Shown here: one piece after another, positions 1 to 5,448 of the stretch
Numbering within the stretch: position 1 is the first letter of the stretch
Layout: every line of letters starts with the position of its first letter
Assembly: GCA_034408875.1 (NCBI GenBank)
Contig: JAWXCJ010000131.1
Coordinates: forward strand, 1 to 5,448
Origin: JANNHK01 sp034408875
GTDB lineage: Bacteria > Actinomycetota > Acidimicrobiia > IMCC26256 > PALSA-610
Reading direction: 5' to 3'
Length of the DNA: 5,448 bases
Translations under genes and position numbers: made by a program
The notes under the pieces: generated by a model
Databases searched by the model: none
Told to the model about the DNA's origin: nothing
The model's input: the letters and a program-made list of their open reading frames with translations, nothing else

Positions 1-49
1 ATCGGCGTCGCTGACCGGGCCTCCGGACCTCCCGCCTGCTTGCCCCTCA
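1..49. repeat. Direct repeat, outer copy (49 bp)
   Basis: These 49 bases recur at 87-135 with a single difference (G at 38, T at 124), giving a period of 86 bp. The copy starts at the first base of the window, so the element may extend or repeat further left. Read on the minus strand, each copy begins with TGAGGGGCAAG and is rich in GGAGG and CCGGAGG strings. No open reading frame with recognisable protein features lies here. It looks like an intergenic repeat element rather than coding sequence. Confidence 0.85.
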
Positions 50-86
50 TGAGGCTCCGGCCTCCGGCCCTCTATCGCCCGTGCGG
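50..86. other. Spacer between the two repeat copies
   Basis: This 37-bp non-coding spacer contains two further CTCCGG words (55-60 and 62-67), a word also present once in each flanking repeat copy (21-26 and 107-112). CCGG-CCT-CCGG at 57-67 could fold into a 4-bp stem with a 3-base loop. No T-tract follows on either strand, so I do not call an intrinsic terminator. Confidence 0.5.
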
Positions 87-135
87 ATCGGCGTCGCTGA
101 CCGGGCCTCCGGACCTCCCGCCTTCTTGCCCCTCA
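87..135. repeat. Direct repeat, inner copy, containing the stop codon of the adjacent gene
   Basis: This second copy of the 49-bp repeat matches 1-49 at 48 of 49 positions. Identity stops abruptly at 135: the bases that follow (136 on) show no resemblance to those after copy 1 (50 on). The last three bases, TCA at 133-135, are the complement of the TGA stop of the minus-strand amidohydrolase gene. The repeat therefore abuts the gene and supplies its stop codon. Confidence 0.85.
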
Positions 136-1329
136 CGCGGGGCGGACGGTGTTCAGTTCGCGCGCGTTGTCGCGCAGGATCTGCAGCCGCTGCGCGTCGT
201 CGAACTCCTTGAGCTCGGTGACGTAGTCGAGCGGGCGAGGCATGCCCTCGATGTGCGGCCAATCCGATCCGAAAATGACCCGGTCGGCGCCCATCAGCTC
301 GACGGTCTCGTTGACGTCGTCTTCCCAGAACGGGTTGATCCACACGTTGCGCCGGAACGTCTCGCCCGGGTCCTCGGTGAAGTAGCCGGGCATCTTGTGG
401 TCGGTCTGGCGCAACTTGTTGAACAGGTCGCGCAGGAACTCGGACCCGTTCTCGACCGACGCGACCCGAACGTTGGGGAAGCGGTCGAAGAGCTTGTCGA
501 ACTGGAGCGTGATGAGGAAGTCGTACGCGGCCCGCTCGATCGCAAACGACTTGACCGACGGCGCCCACCGGCCGCCGCCCGAGAACCCCGACGAGAAACC
601 GTCGCGCGCATAGCCGTTGCTCGAGTAACCACTGTCACCCGCGTGCGCGACGACGGTGATGCCCGCTTCGTTGACGCGCGCCCAGAACGGGTCGAAGCAC
701 GGATCGCTCGCCGTTTTCGGTCCGTCGGCGGTGGTCGGCGCCGCGGGGCGCATGATGATGCAGCGCGCGCCGCGGTCGAGGGCCCATTCGAGTTCGCTGA
801 TCGCCCAGTCCTGGTCGCAGAGCGAGATGTACGGCGCCGCGAAGATCTGGTCGCGGTAGTTGCAACCCCAGTCTTCGTCGAGCCAGCGGTTGAACGCGGT
901 GAACGTGAGGGTGACCGCACCGATGTCGTGCTTCAGCAGTTCCTCGTAGAGGATGCCGAGCGTCGGGAACAACCACACCGACTCGAGTCCGAACTCGGAG
1001 AGCTTGGCGATGCGCGCGTCGCGGTCGCGGTATTCGGCCGGGATGGGTTCGCGCTCGACCAGGAACTCCCACGGCTGGAGCTTGTTCGGGTTGCCGCGGA
1101 AGTAGTCGTGCATCGCTCCGGCTTTGGCGATGGGGTCGAAGGTGGGGTTGACCACCGCCCGGCTGACGTGGCCGCCGACTACGTGGTACTTGCGGCCGTT
1201 GATCTCGGCCCACTGCACGCAGCGGGGCCCGAGTTTGGGGTCGAGATGCCGGGTGAAGGCGTCGAGCGCCTCGTAGTAGTGATTGTCGGCGTCGAAGGCG
1301 AGATACCCCGGAGGCGTAGAGAGTTCCAC
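133..1329 (-). CDS. Amidohydro_2 family metal-dependent hydrolase/decarboxylase (398 aa)
   Basis: This is a cytoplasmic TIM-barrel enzyme of the amidohydrolase superfamily, Amidohydro_2 branch. Characterised members include ACMSD, gamma-resorcylate and 5-carboxyvanillate decarboxylases and related hydrolases. Visible signs are the N-terminal metal-site strand AFDADNHYYE (11-20; D13, D15, H17), VVAHAGDSGY with H229 (226-235), VENGSEFL (292-299), and FGSDWPH with D356 and H359 (353-359). The first metal motif is DxDxH rather than the HxH or ExH of well-studied members. A Gly/Ser-rich stretch follows H229 (231-253) and may be a loop over the active site. There is no signal peptide. The start is GTG at 1327-1329: an in-frame stop at 1348-1350 lies upstream with no earlier start codon, and no clear Shine-Dalgarno is seen. 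The gene is divergent from the ABC transporter operon. The fold and family are secure; the substrate, and whether it hydrolyses or decarboxylates, cannot be read. Confidence 0.93.
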   Translation of the reverse strand: MELSTPPGYLAFDADNHYYEALDAFTRHLDPKLGPRCVQWAEINGRKYHVVGGHVSRAVVNPTFDPIAKAGAMHDYFRGNPNKLQPWEFLVEREPIPAEYRDRDARIAKLSEFGLESVWLFPTLGILYEELLKHDIGAVTLTFTAFNRWLDEDWGCNYRDQIFAAPYISLCDQDWAISELEWALDRGARCIIMRPAAPTTADGPKTASDPCFDPFWARVNEAGITVVAHAGDSGYSSNGYARDGFSSGFSGGGRWAPSVKSFAIERAAYDFLITLQFDKLFDRFPNVRVASVENGSEFLRDLFNKLRQTDHKMPGYFTEDPGETFRRNVWINPFWEDDVNETVELMGADRVIFGSDWPHIEGMPRPLDYVTELKEFDDAQRLQILRDNARELNTVRPA

Positions 1330-1337
1330 GAAATCCG

Positions 1338-1367
1338 AGGATACCGGTCACAATCAGGTCCTCTCAG
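1338..1367 (-). promoter_or_regulatory. Possible promoter of the minus-strand hydrolase gene
   Basis: On the minus strand, CTGAGA (1362-1367, 4 of 6 to TTGACA) and TATCCT (1338-1343, 4 of 6 to TATAAT) are 18 bases apart. Transcription would start about 7 bases past the -10 box, within a few bases of the GTG at 1327-1329, giving an almost leaderless mRNA. That fits the absence of a Shine-Dalgarno. Matches this weak also arise by chance. Confidence 0.25.
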
Positions 1368-1372
1368 ATGTC

Positions 1373-1377
1373 GGGGG
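1373..1377 (+). promoter_or_regulatory. Candidate ribosome binding site for the ABC ATPase
   Basis: A GGGGG run lies 4 bases before the ATG at 1382-1384. It is a little close and not a perfect GGAGG, but it supports ATG 1382 as the start. The open frame extends further upstream, but using that extension would overlap the N-terminal codons of the divergent hydrolase gene. Confidence 0.4.
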
Positions 1378-1381
1378 TTGT

Positions 1382-2290
1382 ATGGGCGCGGTAATCGAGA
1401 TCGAGGGTCTGCAGAAGGTGTACCGCCGGTTCCGAAAACCGCCGACGGCGGCGGTCGACGGTCTCGACCTCTCGGTACCCGAGGGTGGTGTGTTCGGGTT
1501 CCTCGGCCCCAACGGGTCGGGCAAGACGACAACGATCCGGTGCCTGCTCGGGCTCGTGCGCCCCTCGGCCGGGAACATGACGCTTCTCGGGGAGCCTACG
1601 CCGCACGCGCTGAGCACGGTCATTTCCCGTGTCGGCGCGATTGTCGAGACGCCCGCGCTCTTCCCGACGATGACCGGACGCGAGAACCTCCGGCTCCTCG
1701 GCGCCATCGACCGCATCGGACCGAAGCGGGTCGACGAGATGCTCGAACGGGTCGGGCTCGCGGAGCGCGGCGGCGACAAGGTGCGCAAGTACTCGCTCGG
1801 CATGAAGCAACGCCTCGGGCTCGCGGCGGCGCTGCTCAAGGACCCGGCGCTGCTCGTGCTCGACGAACCGGCCAACGGACTCGACCCCGCGGGCATCCGC
1901 GAGATCCGGGAGTTGCTCCGCCGCCTCGGCGCCGAAGGGCGCACCGTGTTCGTGTCGAGCCACCTGCTGGCCGAGATCGAACACACCTGCGACCGGGTCG
2001 CGATCATCAAGCAGGGCAAGTGCATCCTCACCGGCCGCGTGGAGGAAGTGCTCGCGTCCGCAGCCCGACCGGTACTGCTCGTCGGGCTCGACGACCTCGG
2101 CGCGGGCGCGGGCGTGCTGCGGACCGGCGGCTTCGCCGTCGACGCGGTCGACGGACTGTTGCGGGTCGATGCGCCGAAATCCGACGCGGCGCGTGTGTCG
2201 AAGCTGCTCGCCGACCAGGGCCTCTACGTCACCGAGCTCAGACCCGAAGCGGTGAGTCTCGAAGACCTGTTCCTGGAGATGACGGCGTGA
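1382..2290 (+). CDS. ABC transporter ATP-binding protein, BcrA/DrrA-like (302 aa)
   Basis: This is the ATPase subunit of an ABC-2 type transporter and acts at the inner face of the membrane with the permease encoded next. Visible motifs are Walker A GPNGSGKT (42-49), signature YSLGMKQRLG (137-146, a common variant of LSGGQ in this branch), Walker B LLVLDEP (157-163; D161, E162), D-loop GLDP (166-169), and the H-loop in VSSHLL (H194). At the Q-loop position the sequence reads IVETPALFP, with Glu at 89 instead of Gln. This E-loop is known from lantibiotic-immunity LanF ATPases and related BcrA-type proteins. Residues from about 205 to 302 form the C-terminal extension usual for this branch. ATG 1382 is chosen because homology-like sequence starts there and it avoids overlap with the divergent gene. 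The stop overlaps the permease start by 4 bases (GTGA). The transported compound is unknown. Confidence 0.95.
   Translation: MGAVIEIEGLQKVYRRFRKPPTAAVDGLDLSVPEGGVFGFLGPNGSGKTTTIRCLLGLVRPSAGNMTLLGEPTPHALSTVISRVGAIVETPALFPTMTGRENLRLLGAIDRIGPKRVDEMLERVGLAERGGDKVRKYSLGMKQRLGLAAALLKDPALLVLDEPANGLDPAGIREIRELLRRLGAEGRTVFVSSHLLAEIEHTCDRVAIIKQGKCILTGRVEEVLASAARPVLLVGLDDLGAGAGVLRTGGFAVDAVDGLLRVDAPKSDAARVSKLLADQGLYVTELRPEAVSLEDLFLEMTA
2275..2278 (+). promoter_or_regulatory. Ribosome binding site for the permease gene
   Basis: GGAG lies 8 bases upstream of the GTG at 2287-2289, inside the last codons of the ATPase gene. It supports the GTG as the start of the permease gene and translational coupling to the ATPase. 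Confidence 0.55.
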
Positions 2291-3099
2291 ACTTCTTGCA
2301 TCTCATCTGGGTCGAGATGCGACGGGCACTGCACCGGCGGGTCGTGTGGTGGATGGTCGCGCTTGCGCTCGCCAGCTGCGCGTTCGTCGGGTTCATCGTG
2401 TTCGTCACGAGCGACGGCATCACCCCGTTCACCGATTTCTCGCACCCCGCCTACGCGCGGAACTGGAGCTTCGCCAGCGACGACGGCGGGTTCCTCGGCG
2501 TCGGCGGCGTCTTCCTTGCGATCGGCGCGGCCATCTGCGGCGCGTCGGTGGCCGGTGCCGAGTGGAAGGCGGGAACGATCACGACCGTGCTGACGTGGGC
2601 GCCGTCTCGGTGGCGCCTGCACACGGCCCGCACGATCTCCGCGTTCATCCTCGCGTTCCTCATCGGGCTCGCGCTCCTGGTGGTGTTCCTCGCGTCGGCC
2701 GTCCCCGCCGTCATCGTCAACGGTTCGACCGACGGGACCGGCGGCGACTACTGGAATGTGCTCGGACTCGCGATGCTGCGGCTCGCCTTCGTGAGCGCGC
2801 TGTTGGCGGTCCTCGCGTTCAACATCGCGACCATCGGGCGGAACACGGCCCCGGCGCTGGTCGCGTTGGCGATCTGGGCGCTGGTCGGCGAGAACATCAT
2901 CCGAGGTCTCAGGCCGAAGGTGGCGCGCTTCCTGATCACCGACAACCTGGGCATCGTGATCGAGTGGGGCACGTTCGAAGACGCCGGGTACATTCGCGGA
3001 CCGGGGCTGGCGCTGGCCACTCTGCTGCTCTACCTCGCGATATTCGTAGGAGCCGGTCTCGTTTCCTTCACCCGACGGGACATCGCCGGCTCGTCGTAA
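2287..3099 (+). CDS. ABC-2 type transporter permease (270 aa)
   Basis: This is the integral membrane subunit that pairs with the preceding ATPase. About six hydrophobic segments are visible, near residues 19-40, 70-92, 115-145, 157-182, 187-204 and 238-260. The stretch AGAEWKAGTITTVLTW (89-104), just after the second segment, is typical of ABC-2 permeases, as is the C-terminal FTRRDIAGSS. The N-terminal cytoplasmic helix (LIWVEMRRALHRR, 6-18) is positively charged, as expected on the inside. The start is GTG at 2287-2289, overlapping the ATPase stop (GTGA 2287-2290) and preceded by GGAG. The same frame is open far upstream, antisense to or out of frame with the neighbouring genes, but that stretch carries no protein features. 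ABC-2 systems mostly export drugs, peptides, lipids or polysaccharides. The sequence does not show which, and no biosynthetic genes are next to it. Confidence 0.92.
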   Translation: MNFLHLIWVEMRRALHRRVVWWMVALALASCAFVGFIVFVTSDGITPFTDFSHPAYARNWSFASDDGGFLGVGGVFLAIGAAICGASVAGAEWKAGTITTVLTWAPSRWRLHTARTISAFILAFLIGLALLVVFLASAVPAVIVNGSTDGTGGDYWNVLGLAMLRLAFVSALLAVLAFNIATIGRNTAPALVALAIWALVGENIIRGLRPKVARFLITDNLGIVIEWGTFEDAGYIRGPGLALATLLLYLAIFVGAGLVSFTRRDIAGSS

Positions 3100-3109
3100 T
3101 CTGTTGGCC

Positions 3110-4270
3110 ATGAGCAAGAACTACGTGGTCATCTCCACCGACTGCCACGCGGGCGGGTCTCACGACCAATACCGCGAGTTCCTGGCGAAGGAGTGGCTCG
3201 ACGAGTACGACGCGTGGCGGGGCGCGTACAGGAACCCGTTCCGCGACCTCAGCGGCTCGAAGCGCTACCGCAACTGGGATTCCGACGCGCGCATCAGCGA
3301 AATGGAATCCGACGGCATCGTCGCCGAGGTGCCGTTCCCCAACACGGTGCCGCCGTTCTTCCCCAGCGCGAGCTTCATGGCGCACGCGCCCAAGACGCGC
3401 GACGAATACGACCGCCGCTGGGCGGGCCTGCAGGCGCACAACCGGTGGGTGGCGGACTTCGTGTCCAAAGCGCCCGAACGGCGGGCGGGCATGGCGCAGA
3501 TCCTGCTCAACGATGTCGACGACGCGGTTGGCGAAATCCGTTGGGCCAAAGAACAGGGCTTGCGCGGCGGCATCCTGTTGCCCGGCGTCGCCGACGACTC
3601 GGTGCTGCCGAAGTTGTGGGACCCGGGGTACGAACCCATTTGGCAGGTGTGTGAAGAACTCGACATGCCGATGAACCACCACTCCGGCAACGGGCTGCCC
3701 GACTACGGCAAGCACCCGGCCGGTGGTGTCGTGTGGATGATGGAGATCGGCTTCTATGCGCACCGCGCGTTCTGGCACCTCATCTTCAGCGGCGTGTTCC
3801 AGCGGCATCCCGGTTTGAAGTTCGTCCTCGCCGAGTCGGGCATGGGTTGGCTTGCAGACGAGCTACCGATGCGCGACGAGATGATGCGTCGCATCTCGAC
3901 CGGGAAGGTCGGAGAACTCGGCTTCACCGACGACCAGAAGCTCGCGTTGTTGCCGAGCGAGATCTTCGCCCGCCAGTGCTACGTCACCGCGAGCTTCATG
4001 GGGCGCGCCGAGTGCAAGCGCCGCCACGACGTCGGCCTCGACCGCATCATGTGGGCCAGCGACTACCCGCACGACGAGGGCACGTACCCGAACTCGGTCG
4101 ACTCGCTGCGCAACACGTTCCACGACGTGCCCGAGGACGAAGTCCGCAAGATGCTGGGCGAGACCGCCGCCAAGCTGTACGGCTTCGACCTCGACAAGCT
4201 CCAGGAGTACGCCGATCGCGTCGGACCGTCGCCCCAACTGATCGCGACGCCGCTGCAGAAGACCGCGTGA
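3110..4270 (+). CDS. Amidohydro_2 family metal-dependent hydrolase/decarboxylase (386 aa)
   Basis: This is a second TIM-barrel enzyme of the Amidohydro_2 family, cytoplasmic with no signal peptide. Metal-site candidates are STDCHAG (9-15; D11, H13), MNHHSGNG with H190/H191 (188-195), LAESGMGWL with E242 (240-248), and WASDYPH with D318 and H321 (315-321). All the classic positions are filled, so it should be an active enzyme. It differs clearly from the divergent paralogue (133-1329) outside the motifs and lacks that protein's Gly/Ser-rich loop. The start could be ATG at 3110 or an in-frame TTG at 3104; ATG is preferred, and neither has a good Shine-Dalgarno. Only 10 bases separate it from the permease gene, and its stop overlaps the oxygenase start by 4 bases. 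It is therefore likely co-transcribed with both, and more likely shares a pathway with the oxygenase. Family members hydrolyse or decarboxylate aromatic and other acids; the substrate here is unknown. Confidence 0.93.
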   Translation: MSKNYVVISTDCHAGGSHDQYREFLAKEWLDEYDAWRGAYRNPFRDLSGSKRYRNWDSDARISEMESDGIVAEVPFPNTVPPFFPSASFMAHAPKTRDEYDRRWAGLQAHNRWVADFVSKAPERRAGMAQILLNDVDDAVGEIRWAKEQGLRGGILLPGVADDSVLPKLWDPGYEPIWQVCEELDMPMNHHSGNGLPDYGKHPAGGVVWMMEIGFYAHRAFWHLIFSGVFQRHPGLKFVLAESGMGWLADELPMRDEMMRRISTGKVGELGFTDDQKLALLPSEIFARQCYVTASFMGRAECKRRHDVGLDRIMWASDYPHDEGTYPNSVDSLRNTFHDVPEDEVRKMLGETAAKLYGFDLDKLQEYADRVGPSPQLIATPLQKTA

Positions 4271-5034
4271 ACGAATACGCCATCGACGAGTTGATTCGGC
4301 TCGACTGGTCCGTCGTCGAGGAGGGCCGCGCCCAGATCGCCGAGACCGGCGCGTGCGAGATCCCCGGCTTCGTACGCCCGGACGCGCTCGACGCGTTCAT
4401 CGCCGACGCCCGCGCCGTCGCGCCGCTCGCGCACCACAGCGGCGGACTCGGCACCGCGTACCTCGGGTTCCCCGACGAGTCGTTCCCGCCCGACCACCCG
4501 CAGCAGTGGCTCGGGCTCTACGGCGTCGGCGCGGTCGCGTACGACCTGTTCCCACCCGAGTCATTGATCCGTCGCCTGTACGAGTGGGATCCGCTCATGG
4601 AGTTGGTCGGCGCGATCCTCGGCCTCGACGCGATCTACCGCTACGCCGACCCGTTCGGTGCGTTGAACCTCGCAGTGATGGTCGACGGCGAAGAGTTACA
4701 ATGGCACTTCGACATGACCGACTTCGTCGTCTCGCTCGCGCTCCAAGACGCCGACGACGGCGGCGACTTCGAGGTCGCACCGATGATCCGCACCGCGACC
4801 GACGAGAACTACGACGCCGTCGGCGGTGTACTCGCGGGCAAGCTCGACGACGTGGTGACGTTGCCCATGACGCCGGGCACGCTGCTGGTGTTCGCGGGCC
4901 GGTACTCGTTGCACCGGGTGAGCCCGATCGTCGGATCGACACCGCGCCTCGTCGCGCTGCTCGCGTACGACACGCAGCCGGGCACGATGTCGAGCGACCT
5001 CCTCAAGGAAGTTCGTTACGGGCGGATGCCGTGA
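4267..5034 (+). CDS. Fe(II)/2-oxoglutarate-dependent dioxygenase, HalD/ArpA-like (255 aa)
   Basis: This is a cytoplasmic non-haem iron oxygenase of the double-stranded beta-helix fold. It couples 2-oxoglutarate decarboxylation to oxidation of a C-H bond. The iron triad is visible as WHFD (H147, D149) and SLHRVSP (H216), and R227 in STPRL is the likely 2-oxoglutarate anchor. The flanking pattern (YRYADPFGALNL, DDGGDFEVAP, PGTLLVFAGRYSLHR) resembles the family that holds BesD/HalD amino-acid halogenases and the hydroxylase ArpA. Halogenases carry Gly in place of the Asp, so D149 argues for hydroxylation or demethylation. The start is GTG at 4267-4269, overlapping the upstream stop (GTGA 4267-4270), with no strong Shine-Dalgarno; translation is probably coupled. 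The same open frame continues upstream through the hydrolase gene but lacks family features there. The stop overlaps the Fae gene by 4 bases, tying this enzyme to formaldehyde handling. The substrate is unknown. Confidence 0.9.
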   Translation: MNEYAIDELIRLDWSVVEEGRAQIAETGACEIPGFVRPDALDAFIADARAVAPLAHHSGGLGTAYLGFPDESFPPDHPQQWLGLYGVGAVAYDLFPPESLIRRLYEWDPLMELVGAILGLDAIYRYADPFGALNLAVMVDGEELQWHFDMTDFVVSLALQDADDGGDFEVAPMIRTATDENYDAVGGVLAGKLDDVVTLPMTPGTLLVFAGRYSLHRVSPIVGSTPRLVALLAYDTQPGTMSSDLLKEVRYGRMP

Positions 5035-5448
5035 ACGTCGGCGAGGGCTTCGCGGGCGACGGCGCCAACGCCGCCCACGTCAACACCGTCGTCGGCCCCA
5101 AGGAAGGACCCGTCGGCACCGCGTGGGCGACCGCGCTCGCGTCTCCGAGCACCGGACACACGCCGTTCGTGGTCGTCGCCCGGCCCAACGTTGCGGTCAA
5201 GCCGATGACATTGTTCGTGAACAAGGCGTCGGTCGCGAGCGACAAGCACGGCCGGCTCACATGGGGCGCCGCGCAGGCGGGCGTGGCCGCGGGCGTGATC
5301 GACGCGCTGCGCGCCGAGATCGTCGCCCCCGACGAGCTGTTGATCGCCGCGGTGTGGGTGAACCCCGACGCCGACGACGAGGAAGCCGTGTTCGCCAACA
5401 ACCGCGACGCGACCCGGGCGGCATTGGAGGCCGGCCACGACGGGCGAC
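5031..5448 (+). CDS. fae: Formaldehyde-activating enzyme (Fae) family protein, 5' part
   Basis: The first 139 codons of a Fae-family gene are present and the gene runs off the right edge; full Fae proteins are about 170 aa, so some 30 residues are missing. Fae condenses formaldehyde with tetrahydromethanopterin to give methylene-H4MPT in the cytoplasm. The match is recognised from GEGFAGDGANAAH (4-16), NTVVGPKEGPVGTAWA (18-33), GHTPFVVVARPNVAVKP (42-58), the GAAQAGVAAGV helix (79-89) and NPDADDEEAVFANNRDAT (111-128). These align with canonical Fae without visible gaps. H16 matches the histidine (His17 in Methylorubrum) proposed as the catalytic acid. The start is GTG at 5031-5033, overlapping the oxygenase stop (GTGA 5031-5034). 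Some Fae homologues lack proven formaldehyde activity or use another cofactor, so the family is sure but the exact reaction less so. No other H4MPT-pathway gene lies in the window. Confidence 0.9.
   Translation, partial: MNVGEGFAGDGANAAHVNTVVGPKEGPVGTAWATALASPSTGHTPFVVVARPNVAVKPMTLFVNKASVASDKHGRLTWGAAQAGVAAGVIDALRAEIVAPDELLIAAVWVNPDADDEEAVFANNRDATRAALEAGHDGR

Larger units (their letters stand above)
1330..1381. promoter_or_regulatory. Divergent intergenic control region
   Basis: This 52-bp gap separates the minus-strand hydrolase from the plus-strand ABC operon and must carry at least the start of both transcripts unless promoters lie inside the genes. It contains an imperfect inverted repeat: GAGGA-TA-CC (1337-1345) faces GG-TCCTC (1357-1363) across 11 bases. 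The match has a two-base bulge (TA) and is a candidate operator shared by both directions. The evidence is the arrangement and the weak symmetry only. Confidence 0.4.

Noticed and set aside
50..86. Intrinsic terminator for the minus-strand hydrolase
   Set aside because: The best stem is only 4 bp and no T-tract follows on either strand.
1..135. CRISPR array
   Set aside because: Only two copies are present, with a 49-bp unit and no further regularly spaced repeats or cas genes. One copy abuts a stop codon.
47..568. Minus-strand frame that reads through the inner repeat copy and stops in the outer one
   Set aside because: It overlaps the hydrolase gene in another frame and has Arg/Ala/Pro-rich shadow composition with no motif.
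1283..1381. 33-residue N-terminal extension of the ABC ATPase
   Set aside because: It would overlap the start of the divergent hydrolase, shows no family resemblance, and ATG 1382 has a G-rich site just upstream.
40..3099. A single open frame of about 1000 codons running through the first hydrolase, the ATPase and the permease
   Set aside because: Only the last 270 codons (from 2287) have protein features. Upstream the frame is antisense to the hydrolase gene and out of frame with the ATPase; such open shadows are expected in GC-rich DNA.
3733..4266. Long N-terminal extension of the oxygenase
   Set aside because: It lies out of frame inside the second hydrolase gene and is Arg-rich without family features; GTG 4267 gives a normal-length oxygenase.
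3863..4497. Antisense open frames under the hydrolase-oxygenase junction
   Set aside because: They show no family motifs, and both plus-strand genes here have complete catalytic sets.
4267..5034. BesD/HalD-type halogenase
   Set aside because: The iron motif is HxD (H147, D149), not the HxG needed to leave a site for halide, so hydroxylase or demethylase activity is more likely.

Overview
The window is GC-rich, gene-dense bacterial DNA with GTG starts, four-base gene overlaps and few Shine-Dalgarno sequences. The ABC-2 permease and BcrA-type ATPase have an actinobacterial style. With two Amidohydro_2 hydrolases and an HalD/ArpA-like oxygenase, this suggests an actinobacterium, possibly an uncultured Acidimicrobiia-like lineage. 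That placement is inferred from style only. The Fae gene at the right edge is better known from H4MPT-using methylotrophs, planctomycetes and archaea, so the host remains open.

Layout. Positions 1-135 are non-coding and hold two copies of a 49-bp direct repeat; the inner copy ends exactly on the stop codon of the first gene. A minus-strand gene (133-1329) encodes an Amidohydro_2 metal-dependent hydrolase or decarboxylase. It is divergent, across a 52-bp gap, from a tightly packed plus-strand set that runs off the right edge: ABC ATPase (1382-2290), ABC-2 permease (2287-3099), a second Amidohydro_2 protein (3110-4270), an Fe(II)/2-oxoglutarate dioxygenase (4267-5034), and the 5' part of a formaldehyde-activating enzyme (Fae) gene (5031 to beyond 5448). 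Three of the four junctions are GTGA overlaps and the fourth is a 10-bp gap, so the five genes are probably one transcript.

How the genes may work together. The ATPase and permease form a two-gene ABC-2 transporter, most likely an exporter. The second half looks like a small catabolic or detoxification module: a TIM-barrel hydrolase or decarboxylase, an oxygenase able to hydroxylate C-H bonds, and a protein of the family that condenses formaldehyde with tetrahydromethanopterin. The simplest reading is that the oxygenase releases formaldehyde by oxidative demethylation and the Fae-type protein captures it. This is inference from family membership and translational coupling; no substrate can be read from the sequence. 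The oxygenase-Fae junction is the most interesting part of the window. No RNA genes, CRISPR arrays, insertion sequences or transposases were seen.
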